Below, piece after piece: positions 25,558 to 34,098 of a DNA stretch of 64,000 nucleotides; within the stretch, counting starts at the first letter, position 1, and each line of letters opens with the position of its first letter. The notes beneath the pieces were generated by a model. That model saw only the letters and a program-made list of their open reading frames with translations, searched no databases and was not told the origin of the DNA. The position numbers and the translations under genes were made by a program. The DNA is from Mycobacterium sp. 852014-50255_SCH5639931. GTDB taxonomy: Bacteria; Actinomycetota; Actinomycetes; Mycobacteriales; Mycobacteriaceae. The stretch spans positions 62,001-126,000 of the forward strand of contig NZ_LZSV01000029.1 of the NCBI RefSeq assembly GCF_001665605.1, read 5' to 3'.

Positions 25558-26187
25558 CTACCTCGGCAATCCACACACATCAACAAGCGCATTGATTGCG
25601 TCGTTGCGGATATCTGTCAATCGGTTCACTTCGCTGGTGGGCGTGTTGCCCAGGGCGGCCGTTGTCTGGTCCAGGGTTGTGGCGATGTATTTGCGAGCTA
25701 CCGGGGCGACGTCGGGCGGGACTGCCGGAACAAGCGCGTTCTGTACGGCTGAGGCACTATTGAGCGCCCGCAGCACCATTGGCGTATTGACCCCGCCGCC
25801 AGCGACCCGGACTCCTCCTTGGCCTTCTTGACCGCGCACCGACACGTCGAACACGTGGCACAAATTCTCCTTCGCTCCGGCTACGCCGGTCGAGCTGAAT
25901 TGCGGTGTTGTCGGAGCCGGTGACGGCGACACGGCTACCGTCTGTGGCGCCGCGGGAGGAGGCGCATAACCGCCAGTGATCAGATAGGTCACCGCCGACC
26001 CGACCGCTGCCGCCACCCCTACCGTCACCAAGATTCGTAACGCTGAGCCTGCATGGTTAGGCCTCCCCTCCCTCAGACGCTCCGCCGGGCCTAGAGGGCC
26101 CAACCACTGCGGGTGTGGTCCACCCGCCGGCGTTGGCGGCAATATTGCTGACGGTGGTGCCTCTTTCGACCACACGGATTCGCTCAT
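25558..26187 (-). CDS. Single-pass membrane protein of T7SS-like operon (Rv3901c-like position)
   Basis: This 209-aa protein has a Pro-rich cytoplasmic N-terminus (about 1-47), one membrane helix (ILVTVGVAAAVGSAVTYLI, about 51-69), a Pro/Ser-rich stalk and an extracytoplasmic helical domain with two cysteines (in KENLCHVF and VDVCGLPR) that could form a disulfide. It is first in the operon ahead of the Rv3899c-like gene. The layout resembles the Rv3901c-Rv3900c-Rv3899c group. It may anchor or receive a secreted partner; function is inferred only from context. Confidence 0.65.
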   Translation of the reverse strand: MSESVWSKEAPPSAILPPTPAGGPHPQWLGPLGPAERLREGRPNHAGSALRILVTVGVAAAVGSAVTYLITGGYAPPPAAPQTVAVSPSPAPTTPQFSSTGVAGAKENLCHVFDVSVRGQEGQGGVRVAGGGVNTPMVLRALNSASAVQNALVPAVPPDVAPVARKYIATTLDQTTAALGNTPTSEVNRLTDIRNDAINALVDVCGLPR

Positions 26188-26728
26188 CAATCACTGCGTC
26201 CAATCCAGTCTGTGCCTATCTGCTAATGGTAAGCACAGCGGGTGACCTTGCGCCGCACGCGATTTGAATCAATAGTGCTGAACCAAAACCGCTAAATTAG
26301 CCGCTAACTTAGCGGTTCATGAGGCTAACGCCGAGTCCTGAACAGACCGAACCGCTAGATTAGCGCAATAATTACCGAAATTCGCGGTGTTTTGGCGGTT
26401 AGCGCCTCCGAGATGCCGGACCTCTCAATGCCAGCATTGCGCCACCGCAAGGTTGACACGCATTCCTGTTGCGTGCCACCGGGAGCAGCCGTACCGTTAT
26501 TACGTTCCCGTCAACGTTTTGGCTAAGTGATGTTGTGTCCGTAGTGGCTTAAAAGGTTCATGCCGAACGTGATGAGGACCGCAGGGCGGCGCGCTTGTCC
26601 AGCGAAGCAAAACCAAAGGCAATGCACCCGGCGATCTGACCAATGAGAGTTTTGTCGCCACAACGGTTGACTCGTACCCATATTGTCGACACCGGGTGCC
26701 TGTCACGCTATCCAAAAGTAGGGTGGCA
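26188..26728. other. Intergenic region: operon promoter and IS110 left flank
   Basis: The left 220 bp hold the promoter of the minus-strand T7SS-like operon and a cluster of CCGCTAA-type palindromes (26289-26405). The right 200 bp lead into the IS110 transposase gene and would contain the element's left end, where IS110 elements encode their guide (bridge) RNA. No protein gene is seen; GC content is lower than in the core. Confidence 0.5.
26289..26405. promoter_or_regulatory. Cluster of CCGCTAA/TTAGCGG operator-like repeats
   Basis: CCGCTAAATTAG (26289-26300) is followed at once by the perfect palindrome CCGCTAACTTAGCGG (26301-26315), then CCGCTAGATTAGCG (26352-26365) and GGCGGTTAGCGC near 26394-26405. 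Four related sites within 117 bp upstream of the T7SS-like operon suggest cooperative binding of a regulator. Confidence 0.5.
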
Positions 26729-27805
26729 ATGACGGTCAATTATGTGATCGGTGTGGATGTGCATAAACACAATCACACGTTTGTTGCTGTGGATTGCACG
26801 GGCCGCAAGCTCGCAACGAAATCAGTGCGAGCGACTACCGCCGGTCATCAGTTGGCGCTCCGCTGGGCTCGTACGACTTGCCCTGGAAGCCGACTATGGG
26901 GTGTTGAAGATGTGCGCGGCCTCTCCGGACTACTCGAAGCAGAGCTGCTCGAGGCCGGTGAATCCGTGGTCCGCGTCCCGCCCAAACTGACTGCCCGCCA
27001 ACGTGCCTCAGCACGCACCGTCGGAAAGTCAGACGCTATCGATGCTCTCGCGGTGGCCCGCGCTGTGCTTCGTGAACCCGACCTACCTACCGCCCGCCAC
27101 GACGCTTACACGCGGGACGTGAAACTACTCGTTGACTACCGCGACACCCTGCTCACCACCAGGACGGCAATCACTAACCGCGTACTCAGCCGCCTGCACG
27201 AGCTGGCGCCGGAGCACTCGTCGACTCGACTGGTCCTGCGCTACGCCAACCATCGACGCGTCGCACAAGCTTTACTCCAGTCGCACACCGGTCTCCTGGC
27301 CGAGCTAATCCGCACCGATCTCACCCAAATCGCTAGAGCGAGCGACCATATCAACAGTCTCGAGAAACGCATTAAAGACGCCGTTCAGTGCGGGGCTTCG
27401 GCACTTGTCGGCATTGATGGTTGTGGACCATTGATGGCCGCGAAGATCATCGGCGAGACAGCCGACGTCAGCCGCTTCGCCAACGAAGCGAAATACGCTC
27501 GCTATGCCGGGGTGGCGCCGATCCCCCACTGGTCAGGTGGAACACCCGTCCATATCCGCGCGACACGGTCCGGTAACCGCCAGCTCAACCGCGCCTTGCA
27601 CACCATCGCCATGATCCAAATTCGACACGGCGGCCGCGGCGAACACTACTACCGTCGCCGCATCGCTGACGGCGACACCCACCGACAAGCCCTCCGCTGT
27701 TTGAAACGGCAACTGTGCCGTACGGTGTACCGCGCCCTCCTCACCGACACGAAAGCCCGCGCGACAGCAGCGTCTGTAGAGACAGGCGATAACTTGGTGG
27801 AGTGA
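26729..27805 (+). CDS. IS110-family transposase (DEDD recombinase)
   Basis: This 358-aa transposase starts at ATG 26729. Its N-terminal RuvC-like DEDD domain reads VIGVDVHKHNHTFVAVD, with WGVEDVRG and KSDAIDALAVAR supplying further acidic residues. Its C-terminal transposase_20 domain has LVGIDGCGPLMAAKIIGE and the serine-containing RATRSGNRQLNRALHTIA motif. It looks intact. IS110 elements lack clear terminal inverted repeats, so I could not set the ends. It sits between the T7SS-like operon and ParDE. Confidence 0.9.
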   Translation: MTVNYVIGVDVHKHNHTFVAVDCTGRKLATKSVRATTAGHQLALRWARTTCPGSRLWGVEDVRGLSGLLEAELLEAGESVVRVPPKLTARQRASARTVGKSDAIDALAVARAVLREPDLPTARHDAYTRDVKLLVDYRDTLLTTRTAITNRVLSRLHELAPEHSSTRLVLRYANHRRVAQALLQSHTGLLAELIRTDLTQIARASDHINSLEKRIKDAVQCGASALVGIDGCGPLMAAKIIGETADVSRFANEAKYARYAGVAPIPHWSGGTPVHIRATRSGNRQLNRALHTIAMIQIRHGGRGEHYYRRRIADGDTHRQALRCLKRQLCRTVYRALLTDTKARATAASVETGDNLVE

Positions 27806-28086
27806 CTACAGGAGCTGACGACCGCCCGGAGGAGGACCAACATGCCGATCTACGACGGGTGCTCAGGACCGACATCTGGCCCCTGCTAAAGGATCGTTGC
27901 CCGATAACCAAATCTGAACGTGAACAGGCTCTCGGATACAACTCGGCAACGGGAATTTGAGCGTTACCCGCTCGGCACTGTTCTGCATATATCGACACGC
28001 GGTGGCTGATTGTCTCGAATCTGGGCAATCGGGACGTCTCAGTTCCTGCTTCGCGCGCTTGGGTCTGGCGGTATTGACGTAGAAAG

Positions 28087-28383
28087 TCAGAGGTGGCGGT
28101 CGACGTCCATACGTTGGTGCAGGATGCGCACGACGTCGATGACGTCCTCGGCGGCCACCCGGTAGAACAGCGTGTGTGAACCAGCGGCGAGCTTGCGGTA
28201 GCCGGGGCGGATCTCGTCGCAGGCTCGGCCGATCCGCGGGTTTGCCGCGATGCGGTTGATGGCGCGTTGAAGTTCGCGCAAGTAGTCCTCGGCCTGGTCA
28301 ACACCCCAACGGTCGTGGGTGTAGTCCCAGATTTGTTCAAGATCTGCTTGCGCGGCAGGTGAGAGAAGGTATCGGCCTTTCAC
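28087..28383 (-). CDS. parE: ParE/RelE-family toxin
   Basis: This 98-aa protein has the ParE fold sequence: YLLSPAAQADLEQIWDYT at the start, GRACDEIRPGYRKLAAGSH in the middle and YRVAAEDVIDVVRILHQRMD at the end. ParE toxins poison DNA gyrase; some relatives cleave mRNA instead. It overlaps the antitoxin gene by 4 bp, the usual antitoxin-first order. It probably stabilises the element. Confidence 0.9.
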   Translation of the reverse strand: MKGRYLLSPAAQADLEQIWDYTHDRWGVDQAEDYLRELQRAINRIAANPRIGRACDEIRPGYRKLAAGSHTLFYRVAAEDVIDVVRILHQRMDVDRHL

Positions 28384-28631
28384 TGGCCATGCGGTACCTG
28401 AGCCCGCTTGCGATCGAGGAAGGCGTCGAAGTCGAACGGTGTCGAACTGCCGCTGCGTTCGCCTGCCTCGAGGGCATCGCGCAGTGCCCGCAGCTGGGTT
28501 TCGCGGTCTTCAAGCAGCCGCAATGCGGAGCGGATGACGTCACTGGCCGACCGATAGCGGCCCGCGGCAATCTCGCCGTCGATGAAGGCGCTGTAATGCT
28601 CATCGAGACTGAAGGACGTGTTCTTACCCAC
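28380..28631 (-). CDS. parD: ParD-family antitoxin
   Basis: This 83-aa protein has an N-terminal ribbon-helix-helix domain (TSFSLDEHYSAFIDGEIAAG, then YRSASDVIRSALRLLE) and a C-terminal toxin-binding tail (FDFDAFLDRKRAQV). The GTG start at 28631 is followed upstream by a perfect operator palindrome. The pair should repress its own promoter. Confidence 0.9.
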   Translation of the reverse strand: MGKNTSFSLDEHYSAFIDGEIAAGRYRSASDVIRSALRLLEDRETQLRALRDALEAGERSGSSTPFDFDAFLDRKRAQVPHGQ

Positions 28632-28637
28632 GAACTC

Positions 28638-28660
28638 ACTGTACCAACTATTGGTACAGT
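28638..28660. promoter_or_regulatory. parDE operator palindrome
   Basis: ACTGTACCAA and TTGGTACAGT form a perfect 10-bp inverted repeat around a 3-bp spacer, starting 7 bp upstream of the parD start codon. It is the likely binding site of the ParD ribbon-helix-helix dimer. Confidence 0.75.
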
Positions 28661-28723
28661 CCTAACCACATGGCTGTGCGCTCCCGCTGGCGTGCATCCG
28701 TTGGGCCAAAGCTGCTTTCGACT

Positions 28724-28801
28724 TCAGCCAGAACTATCGCAGCAACGCTGGGCGTGAGCAAGGCGACCGTCTACCGGGTGCTCGCAGAGGACACCACCGA
28801 G
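28724..28801 (+). pseudogene. Serine resolvase/invertase C-terminal HTH relic (copy 1)
   Basis: The frame from ATG 28670 contains ARTIAATLGVSKATVYRVLA, the C-terminal Hin-type HTH of serine recombinases. No catalytic domain is found upstream. The sequence before and after is unrelated, so this is a fragment. A similar fragment lies at 33691-33765, on the other side of the HamAB genes. Confidence 0.6.
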
Positions 28802-28845
28802 GAACGGATCGCAGCCGATTATTCAGAAGGCCAAACGCCAACCCT

Positions 28846-31800
28846 TCACTGTTCTGCCTCGGGCGCCGCGAGGGTTACCTGGAGGGATATCGGTGACGTT
28901 GCTGTCAGGAGGTGCAGGGCCAATTCCAGTCCAGTATCGAGAATGGATTGAACGTCCGCGTGGTCCTGCGCGGCGACCTGCGCGACCATGTCGTCGCCCG
29001 CGTAGACGCAGAGGGGTGCGGGCACAGGTTCGTCGCGAGCACTTTCGAGGGTCAGGGGATGGTCTGTGCCCGGAAGCGCCCAAGTGACGTCGACCAACTC
29101 GACTGACGTGGAACCGGTCTCGAGAAGTGCTTTGAGGAGGCTCCGGCTTCGGACTCTTGTGAATTCCAGAAGATCTAGTGCTTCTGAGGCTGAGACCGCG
29201 TAGGTCTCACGCCAACTCGGAATCCCCGACTCAGCTAACGACGAGCGGATATCTTCGCGAGTCGCTGATGTGTCTGCGGGAAGGTGCGCCGCAACAACAT
29301 GTGCCAACCTTCGGGACCTGATTCCTGAACTCATCAATATGAGCGACGACGGAGAATCAACGCCGTATCGGATATACCTGCCTAACTCGGGACAGAAGCG
29401 AGCAACTACGTGCTGTTCTTCCAAGCGAGCGTTGACGTACTCCACTAAGGAACCGACAGTCCAGGACAAGTAATGCTCGAACTGTTCCGTTGCGGCTCCA
29501 ACCATTTGCTCGATCCGCCACGCGGCAGGGTTGGCCGCAGCGAGACGCTGTTCTGCCATTTCTGACAGGGACACTCCCGACAGCCAGTCTGTAAGGAGGT
29601 CGACAGGCAAGACCTCCACCTCCTGGCCCTTCGCGCTCGAGAGGAACCGCCAGAGGGGAGCTTCGGGCAGCGCAAGCAGCGCATCAAGTATTCGTGGAAT
29701 CCTCACTGCGACGTACGGATCGCCGACGTCAGGCAAGGTGCCATCGGCCTCTTGCCGTGCAATGGTGTTCGCGAGACGGCTTGCTAGACCGTCGATGGTG
29801 CGAGCAGAGCCGACAGATGTCCCTGTACGCGGCCATCGCCGACGCGCCTCGGGATCGCTGCGTTCGTAGGAACCGCGCACCGCTTCAGCGATTCGAATGC
29901 ACGAAGCCCGCGACGTTTCCGATTGAGACGCAGCGAGCGTTGAGTCAACGAGTTGCTCAAGATCGAGGTTGTCAGGGTCGATGTCGACGGACTCGCCGAC
30001 CGCGAGGTAGTTCCAAACAAATCCGACGAAGTCTGAAGCAATTTCATCTGCTGTAAACACCGCATCCTCATCATCTCGGATGCGCGTTTCCAGGTCGGCA
30101 AACGCCTCAAGCGCACTGTCGGTGAGAAGCGCCGAAGTGATCGCCAAAGCGTGGGCGTCAGGGTTCAGAAGCTCGAAGTCTTCCTCTTTCGGCTCCGCTC
30201 CACGAACAAGCACGATCCAACCTTCGGTCTCCCTACCGGCGCGCCCTGCTCGGCCCATCGCGTTTACCAGCCTTGCTCCGCGAAGACGGGTGTCCTCTGG
30301 CTGGCCAGGGAATGGTTGGTCGTACACGACCACTGTTCGCACTGGAAGATTGACTCCCTCCGTAAGCGTCGAAGTGCACGTCAGATAAGGAAGCACGTCG
30401 TTTCGGGCTGCTTCCTCGAGCGCCTCAAGTACTTCGATAGGCAGCCGCGCGTGGTGAAAGCCGACGCCACGACGCAAAACAGCAACGAGGGGATGCTCGT
30501 CGCCGATCTGTTCCCGCACGAAATCTATGAGGGGCGTAAGGGCAGGTAACTCTCCGTCTAACTTTCCAGCAATGCCCCGAGCGAGCAGTTGGGCTTGCGG
30601 TCGAGTTGATGTGACAACGAGAACGGAACCGGCGTGACCGAGAGCGGTAATCATGTCGCTTGCAATTTCATATTGCTTAGTTGACAAGGTGGTGTCAGTC
30701 GGCAGGTTTTTCTTTCGCGAATTTCCATCTTTGGATTTACGGACGATTCGCCAATCTATCTCGTCCCCCGTCACCAGCGATACTGTTTGGCCATCCGCCA
30801 TGCGCAGTCGGATCTCCCCGCTGACTTCGGTTATGTGGCGGAATTTCCAGATCGTTCCCTTTGTCTTCTCCGTGACCGTACTGTGCCAATGTGCCTTCGT
30901 GGTAAAGGCAGCATGCAAGCGTCTTGGTCCGCGCCAATCAGATTCATGCCTCAGCGGCGTTCGATCTGCCGATAGCCATTGTGCGATGCCGCCGACATTA
31001 CCCATCGCGGCCGAAATCAGGATGATCTTATGATCACGGTCGCGAGTCAAAATTTGAAGCAGAGAAATGACCGATTCAAGAAGGAACCCCCGTCGCGCTT
31101 CTTTGAGAAGCTGAGCTTCGTCAATAATGAACATTCCAAATCGGTCAACGACGTCTCCTGGATTATGCCGTAGCATGTGACCAAGCCGTTCCGGTGTCAT
31201 CACCTCGACGTCAGGCGGGTCGGTGTCAATCTCGAAGAAGTCCCAAACACTCGGAAAGTCAGCTTGTTCCGACCCGGCCTCTTTCTGAAGGATTCGTACC
31301 CGACTGCTCATGGCCCGACGCACTTCCCTGCCCAGGCTCCGCGTGGGCGTGACGTAGCAGACGCTGGAATCTTGATTCGCTAAGTGTGCTACCGCCAATA
31401 TTTGTGCGAGCAACGTCTTGCCGCCACTGGTAGGAACCGCCAGAACCATCCTTCGAACGTCAGGATCGAGCGGTGAAGGTTGGCCCGTAAGCAGTTCACG
31501 CTGAGGCTCCCACAACGTCAACACCGGCGGGTTACCAACGGTAAAGGCCTGCCGAACGAGCTCGGATATTGTCGGCGGCAAGATTAGTGGATTCCACAAT
31601 GAGCCAGCCACAGCCTCGCCCGATAGGTTTAGTAAATGGGCTGCCACCCAGCGCGCATTGAGATCCCCGGGGCCAGCCTGCCCAGTGGCGGCTGCCAACA
31701 ATCGCGAATTGCCACCCTCTAGTCTCGTTGTGCGGCCTCGCGCAAAATATGTCAGCAAGTCTTCGATGCCCAGTACCACCATATGAGTGGTGCCGAAGAT

Positions 31801-32352
31801 AGTAGTCGTCAAATCAGGGAGACCTGAGCCGCGAGCTAACTCAGCCAGTTGTCTACGCCAAATGCCGAGCCAGCCGAAAAGAGTTCGAGTTTCGAATCCT
31901 AGAAAAGCCAGACCAGCCTCGACGGCGAGTGTATCGACATGATCAAGTACTGGAATGTCCACACGGATGTCGCCACGTAATCGATTCATTATGGCTGTTG
32001 CATTTGGGTCACGACCGCCGCGGCGATACCCAATTGCGGCGGCAAAACCGAAAGATAGACGGTCCTTGACATCTAAACTCTGGTCGTTGAGCGCGAGGTC
32101 GAATATGTGGGCGCTCACCAGAAATGCTTGGCGCTGCCTCGCCAAGGTATAACGACGTCGCGCCTCACTCACCGAAGCCACGCCGTGCAGGTACCAGGCC
32201 GTGGCCAACAGAGGCTGCGAGATTGCAGATCTTCGCAGTAGAAGCTGTACCTCCACATCGGCCATTAGCTGCTGCAACTCTTCGGCGGTCGGAAGGTTCG
32301 TTCGACCGCCGAGCGCATCGGTCAGCAGCCCGAGGTCTAGAGCCCGCTCCAC
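28846..32352 (-). CDS. hamB: HamB-like Ski2/Brr2-type superfamily 2 helicase (Hachiman defence)
   Basis: This 1168-aa helicase has an N-terminal helical region (1-290), Walker A VPTSGGKTLL (306-315), DEAQ (411-414), motif III SAAMGN near 450, a second RecA lobe with CTSTLTEGVNLP near 675 and motif VI NAMGRAGRAGRETEG near 720. A long C-terminal region follows. The start is GTG at 32352, overlapping the HamA-like gene by 16 bp. A DNA-translocating SF2 helicase paired with a small nuclease is the Hachiman layout, in which HamB senses damaged or invading DNA and releases HamA. The exact Hachiman subtype is not proven here. Confidence 0.7.
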   Translation of the reverse strand: MERALDLGLLTDALGGRTNLPTAEELQQLMADVEVQLLLRRSAISQPLLATAWYLHGVASVSEARRRYTLARQRQAFLVSAHIFDLALNDQSLDVKDRLSFGFAAAIGYRRGGRDPNATAIMNRLRGDIRVDIPVLDHVDTLAVEAGLAFLGFETRTLFGWLGIWRRQLAELARGSGLPDLTTTIFGTTHMVVLGIEDLLTYFARGRTTRLEGGNSRLLAAATGQAGPGDLNARWVAAHLLNLSGEAVAGSLWNPLILPPTISELVRQAFTVGNPPVLTLWEPQRELLTGQPSPLDPDVRRMVLAVPTSGGKTLLAQILAVAHLANQDSSVCYVTPTRSLGREVRRAMSSRVRILQKEAGSEQADFPSVWDFFEIDTDPPDVEVMTPERLGHMLRHNPGDVVDRFGMFIIDEAQLLKEARRGFLLESVISLLQILTRDRDHKIILISAAMGNVGGIAQWLSADRTPLRHESDWRGPRRLHAAFTTKAHWHSTVTEKTKGTIWKFRHITEVSGEIRLRMADGQTVSLVTGDEIDWRIVRKSKDGNSRKKNLPTDTTLSTKQYEIASDMITALGHAGSVLVVTSTRPQAQLLARGIAGKLDGELPALTPLIDFVREQIGDEHPLVAVLRRGVGFHHARLPIEVLEALEEAARNDVLPYLTCTSTLTEGVNLPVRTVVVYDQPFPGQPEDTRLRGARLVNAMGRAGRAGRETEGWIVLVRGAEPKEEDFELLNPDAHALAITSALLTDSALEAFADLETRIRDDEDAVFTADEIASDFVGFVWNYLAVGESVDIDPDNLDLEQLVDSTLAASQSETSRASCIRIAEAVRGSYERSDPEARRRWPRTGTSVGSARTIDGLASRLANTIARQEADGTLPDVGDPYVAVRIPRILDALLALPEAPLWRFLSSAKGQEVEVLPVDLLTDWLSGVSLSEMAEQRLAAANPAAWRIEQMVGAATEQFEHYLSWTVGSLVEYVNARLEEQHVVARFCPELGRYIRYGVDSPSSLILMSSGIRSRRLAHVVAAHLPADTSATREDIRSSLAESGIPSWRETYAVSASEALDLLEFTRVRSRSLLKALLETGSTSVELVDVTWALPGTDHPLTLESARDEPVPAPLCVYAGDDMVAQVAAQDHADVQSILDTGLELALHLLTATSPISLQVTLAAPEAEQ

Positions 32353-33200
32353 AGGATTTCCTTCACCCTGTCTGCAAAAGCCGGGAAGTTCGGAATGGCT
32401 ACCACGAGTCCCTCACGCTGCCCGGCTCCGGAGTACTCGGGAAACTCTTTCGTGAGAGATCCGAATGAACTGGGGTCGCTCGGCGCCTTCTCCGATGACG
32501 TGCCCACCGACACGCCAACGCCAGAGCGGTCGCTGCGGTCGAACCAGAGTTCGACAACGTTGGCATATAGGTCACCGAGCGCACCCTCCTCGGCGATGGT
32601 CTCTGGCCCGGCAAGTTTCGCAAGGTACTCGTGACCGCGAGATTTCAACTGCCTGCTTGCACGTCGGATGGTTACGGACACTTTGCCACTGGCGTCATGC
32701 TTCTTGATCTCCCAAAGCCGGAAGACGAGCTCATCCTCTTGGGCACCGGACTCACGGGTGTAGATAACTAACCCGTCGCCACCAGGTTCCAGAGGGTCGG
32801 GTTTCACCGCATGAGCACGTATGAGTTTGCGGCCGTCGCGGCACGCGCCTCGTTCTTGCATCACCCGGCCCCAGAATAGCTCGGCCACATGACCTTGAAC
32901 GTGGTCGGCATTTGCCTCTTCACCAGGCAGTTTGAAGCCGATTCCGACGTAGGATTCAAGGGCCGCCTTCCGCGAGGCCTTAAGAGGCGCGCCCCCGTCC
33001 CGACGTGCCCTCCATGCCTGCAGGAGCGGAGATCCGCCACAACGAATGCGCATGGCGTCGTCGGCTAAGAGCTGGGCGGCAAACTCACGATGTTCGTCCG
33101 ACAGCTTCGTGCCACCCACCGCGTAATCAACGGGTAATGCGCTGGTGCTCTCAATGAACCCGAGAACCGCCGTCAGGGACGGCGGAGCCTCTGCGGTCAA
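32337..33200 (-). CDS. hamA: HamA-like PD-(D/E)xK effector nuclease (DUF1837-type, Hachiman)
   Basis: This 287-aa protein precedes the helicase gene and overlaps it. Nuclease residues can be traced: Glu107 in VQGHVAELFWG, Asp142 in EPGGDGLVIY and Glu164-x-Lys166 in RLWEIKKHD, a PD-(D/E)xK arrangement as reported for HamA. In Hachiman, HamA is held inactive by HamB and degrades DNA once released, stopping phage growth. The start is TTG at 33200, with GGGGAGGT about 9 bp upstream. The family call relies on motif order and pairing with the helicase. Confidence 0.68.
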   Translation of the reverse strand: MTAEAPPSLTAVLGFIESTSALPVDYAVGGTKLSDEHREFAAQLLADDAMRIRCGGSPLLQAWRARRDGGAPLKASRKAALESYVGIGFKLPGEEANADHVQGHVAELFWGRVMQERGACRDGRKLIRAHAVKPDPLEPGGDGLVIYTRESGAQEDELVFRLWEIKKHDASGKVSVTIRRASRQLKSRGHEYLAKLAGPETIAEEGALGDLYANVVELWFDRSDRSGVGVSVGTSSEKAPSDPSSFGSLTKEFPEYSGAGQREGLVVAIPNFPAFADRVKEILWSGL

Positions 33201-33502
33201 GCGGCCTACCTCCCCCTCTGGCCGTGCGATTTCTGCGAATGCTACGCAGTTTGAGAAGAGATTTCGTCACCTGAGGTCACGCATTGCGCGAAAGGGTGCC
33301 CAAACTTTCGAGGGCTGGGCACTCAAGATGACCATTCATAGCCGATGTCATCCACAGTCTTGCCGAGCAACTCCGTCGACAATCCGCCATCACTGCTGCC
33401 CGTAAACAGGCCGTCGCGTTAAGCGGTGGGAACCACCTAGCGATCCCACGCACGCTTCGAACGGCCAGCGTCATCTTTCTCTCCGAACGAACTAGATGAC
33501 TG

Positions 33503-33618
33503 CCGTCCGCAGTCCGTCCGCAGTAGCTTCGACAGCTGCCCTCCTTCGCTAGCGTCGCCAACCTTCTGACGTGTGGTTTTACTTCGTGGTCAACGACATC
33601 AACCGCTCCAAACGCCCA
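33503..33618. repeat. 116-bp direct repeat flanking the R-M module, copy 1
   Basis: It begins with CCGTCCGCAGTCCGTCCGCA and ends with TCAACCGCTCCAAACGCCCA. The copy at 40336-40451 has the same two end blocks at the same spacing, with a diverged middle. The pair encloses the HTH/Res/Mod genes. Confidence 0.65.
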
Positions 33619-33690
33619 ACGGTTCTTCCGCAGACTCCCCACGCCTCCAGAGCTGTTCCGCGTCCGCACATGCACCGAGCGGTGAGTCGG

Positions 33691-33765
33691 AGGCCGACGA
33701 TAGCAGCGACACTTGGCGTCAGTCGCGCAACTGTCCACCACATATTGGCAGAACAAGGCGACTGA
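33691..33765 (+). pseudogene. Serine resolvase C-terminal HTH relic (copy 2)
   Basis: The plus-strand frame ends RPTIAATLGVSRATVHHILA and a stop at 33765. It matches the last helix-turn-helix of serine resolvases and is similar to the relic at 28724-28801. No catalytic domain is present. Confidence 0.6.
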
Positions 33766-33816
33766 CCAAATTGGTGCATCGGCGTGTGCTGATGGTGTGA
33801 ACGGATGGAGTGAGAC

Positions 33817-34098
33817 ATGACTGACGCCGCTGACGAACTCGCGCACGTTATCCGCGACCTCATCAACGAGGCCGCCGCGGGACATGCAGGTCTTCGCGAT
33901 CTTGACCGCCCGAATCTCACCGAGAAGGAACTATTTGAGTACCTCCACGACAGCGAGGAGTTGCCGGTCAGCCGGCGCGCCATCAAGTACGCGGTGATGC
34001 GCCGCGAGATCGTTCCCACTCGCATCGGTAACGGCAACTACTTTTCAAAGCGCGACGGACTGGACTGGATTAAGTCTCGCAAGGCAACATATCGCTAG
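33817..34098 (+). CDS. Small helix-turn-helix DNA-binding protein (93 aa)
   Basis: This 93-aa protein has an acidic N-terminus (MTDAADELAHVIRDL) and a C-terminal HTH/excisionase-like half (SRRAIKYAVMRREIVPTRIG, then YFSKRDGLDWIKSRKA). It is convergent with the Res gene and their stops overlap by 4 bp. Inside the repeat-bounded R-M module it could act as a controller protein, but its strand differs from the R-M genes. No named family is assigned. Confidence 0.65.
   Translation: MTDAADELAHVIRDLINEAAAGHAGLRDLDRPNLTEKELFEYLHDSEELPVSRRAIKYAVMRREIVPTRIGNGNYFSKRDGLDWIKSRKATYR

Larger units (their letters stand above)
33201..33816. other. Non-coding junction between HamAB and the R-M module
   Basis: These 616 bp contain no intact gene. 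They hold the left copy of a diverged 116-bp direct repeat (33503-33618) and a resolvase HTH fragment (33691-33765). The HamAB promoter should lie near 33201-33300. The patchwork of fragments suggests repeated cargo insertion. Confidence 0.5.
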
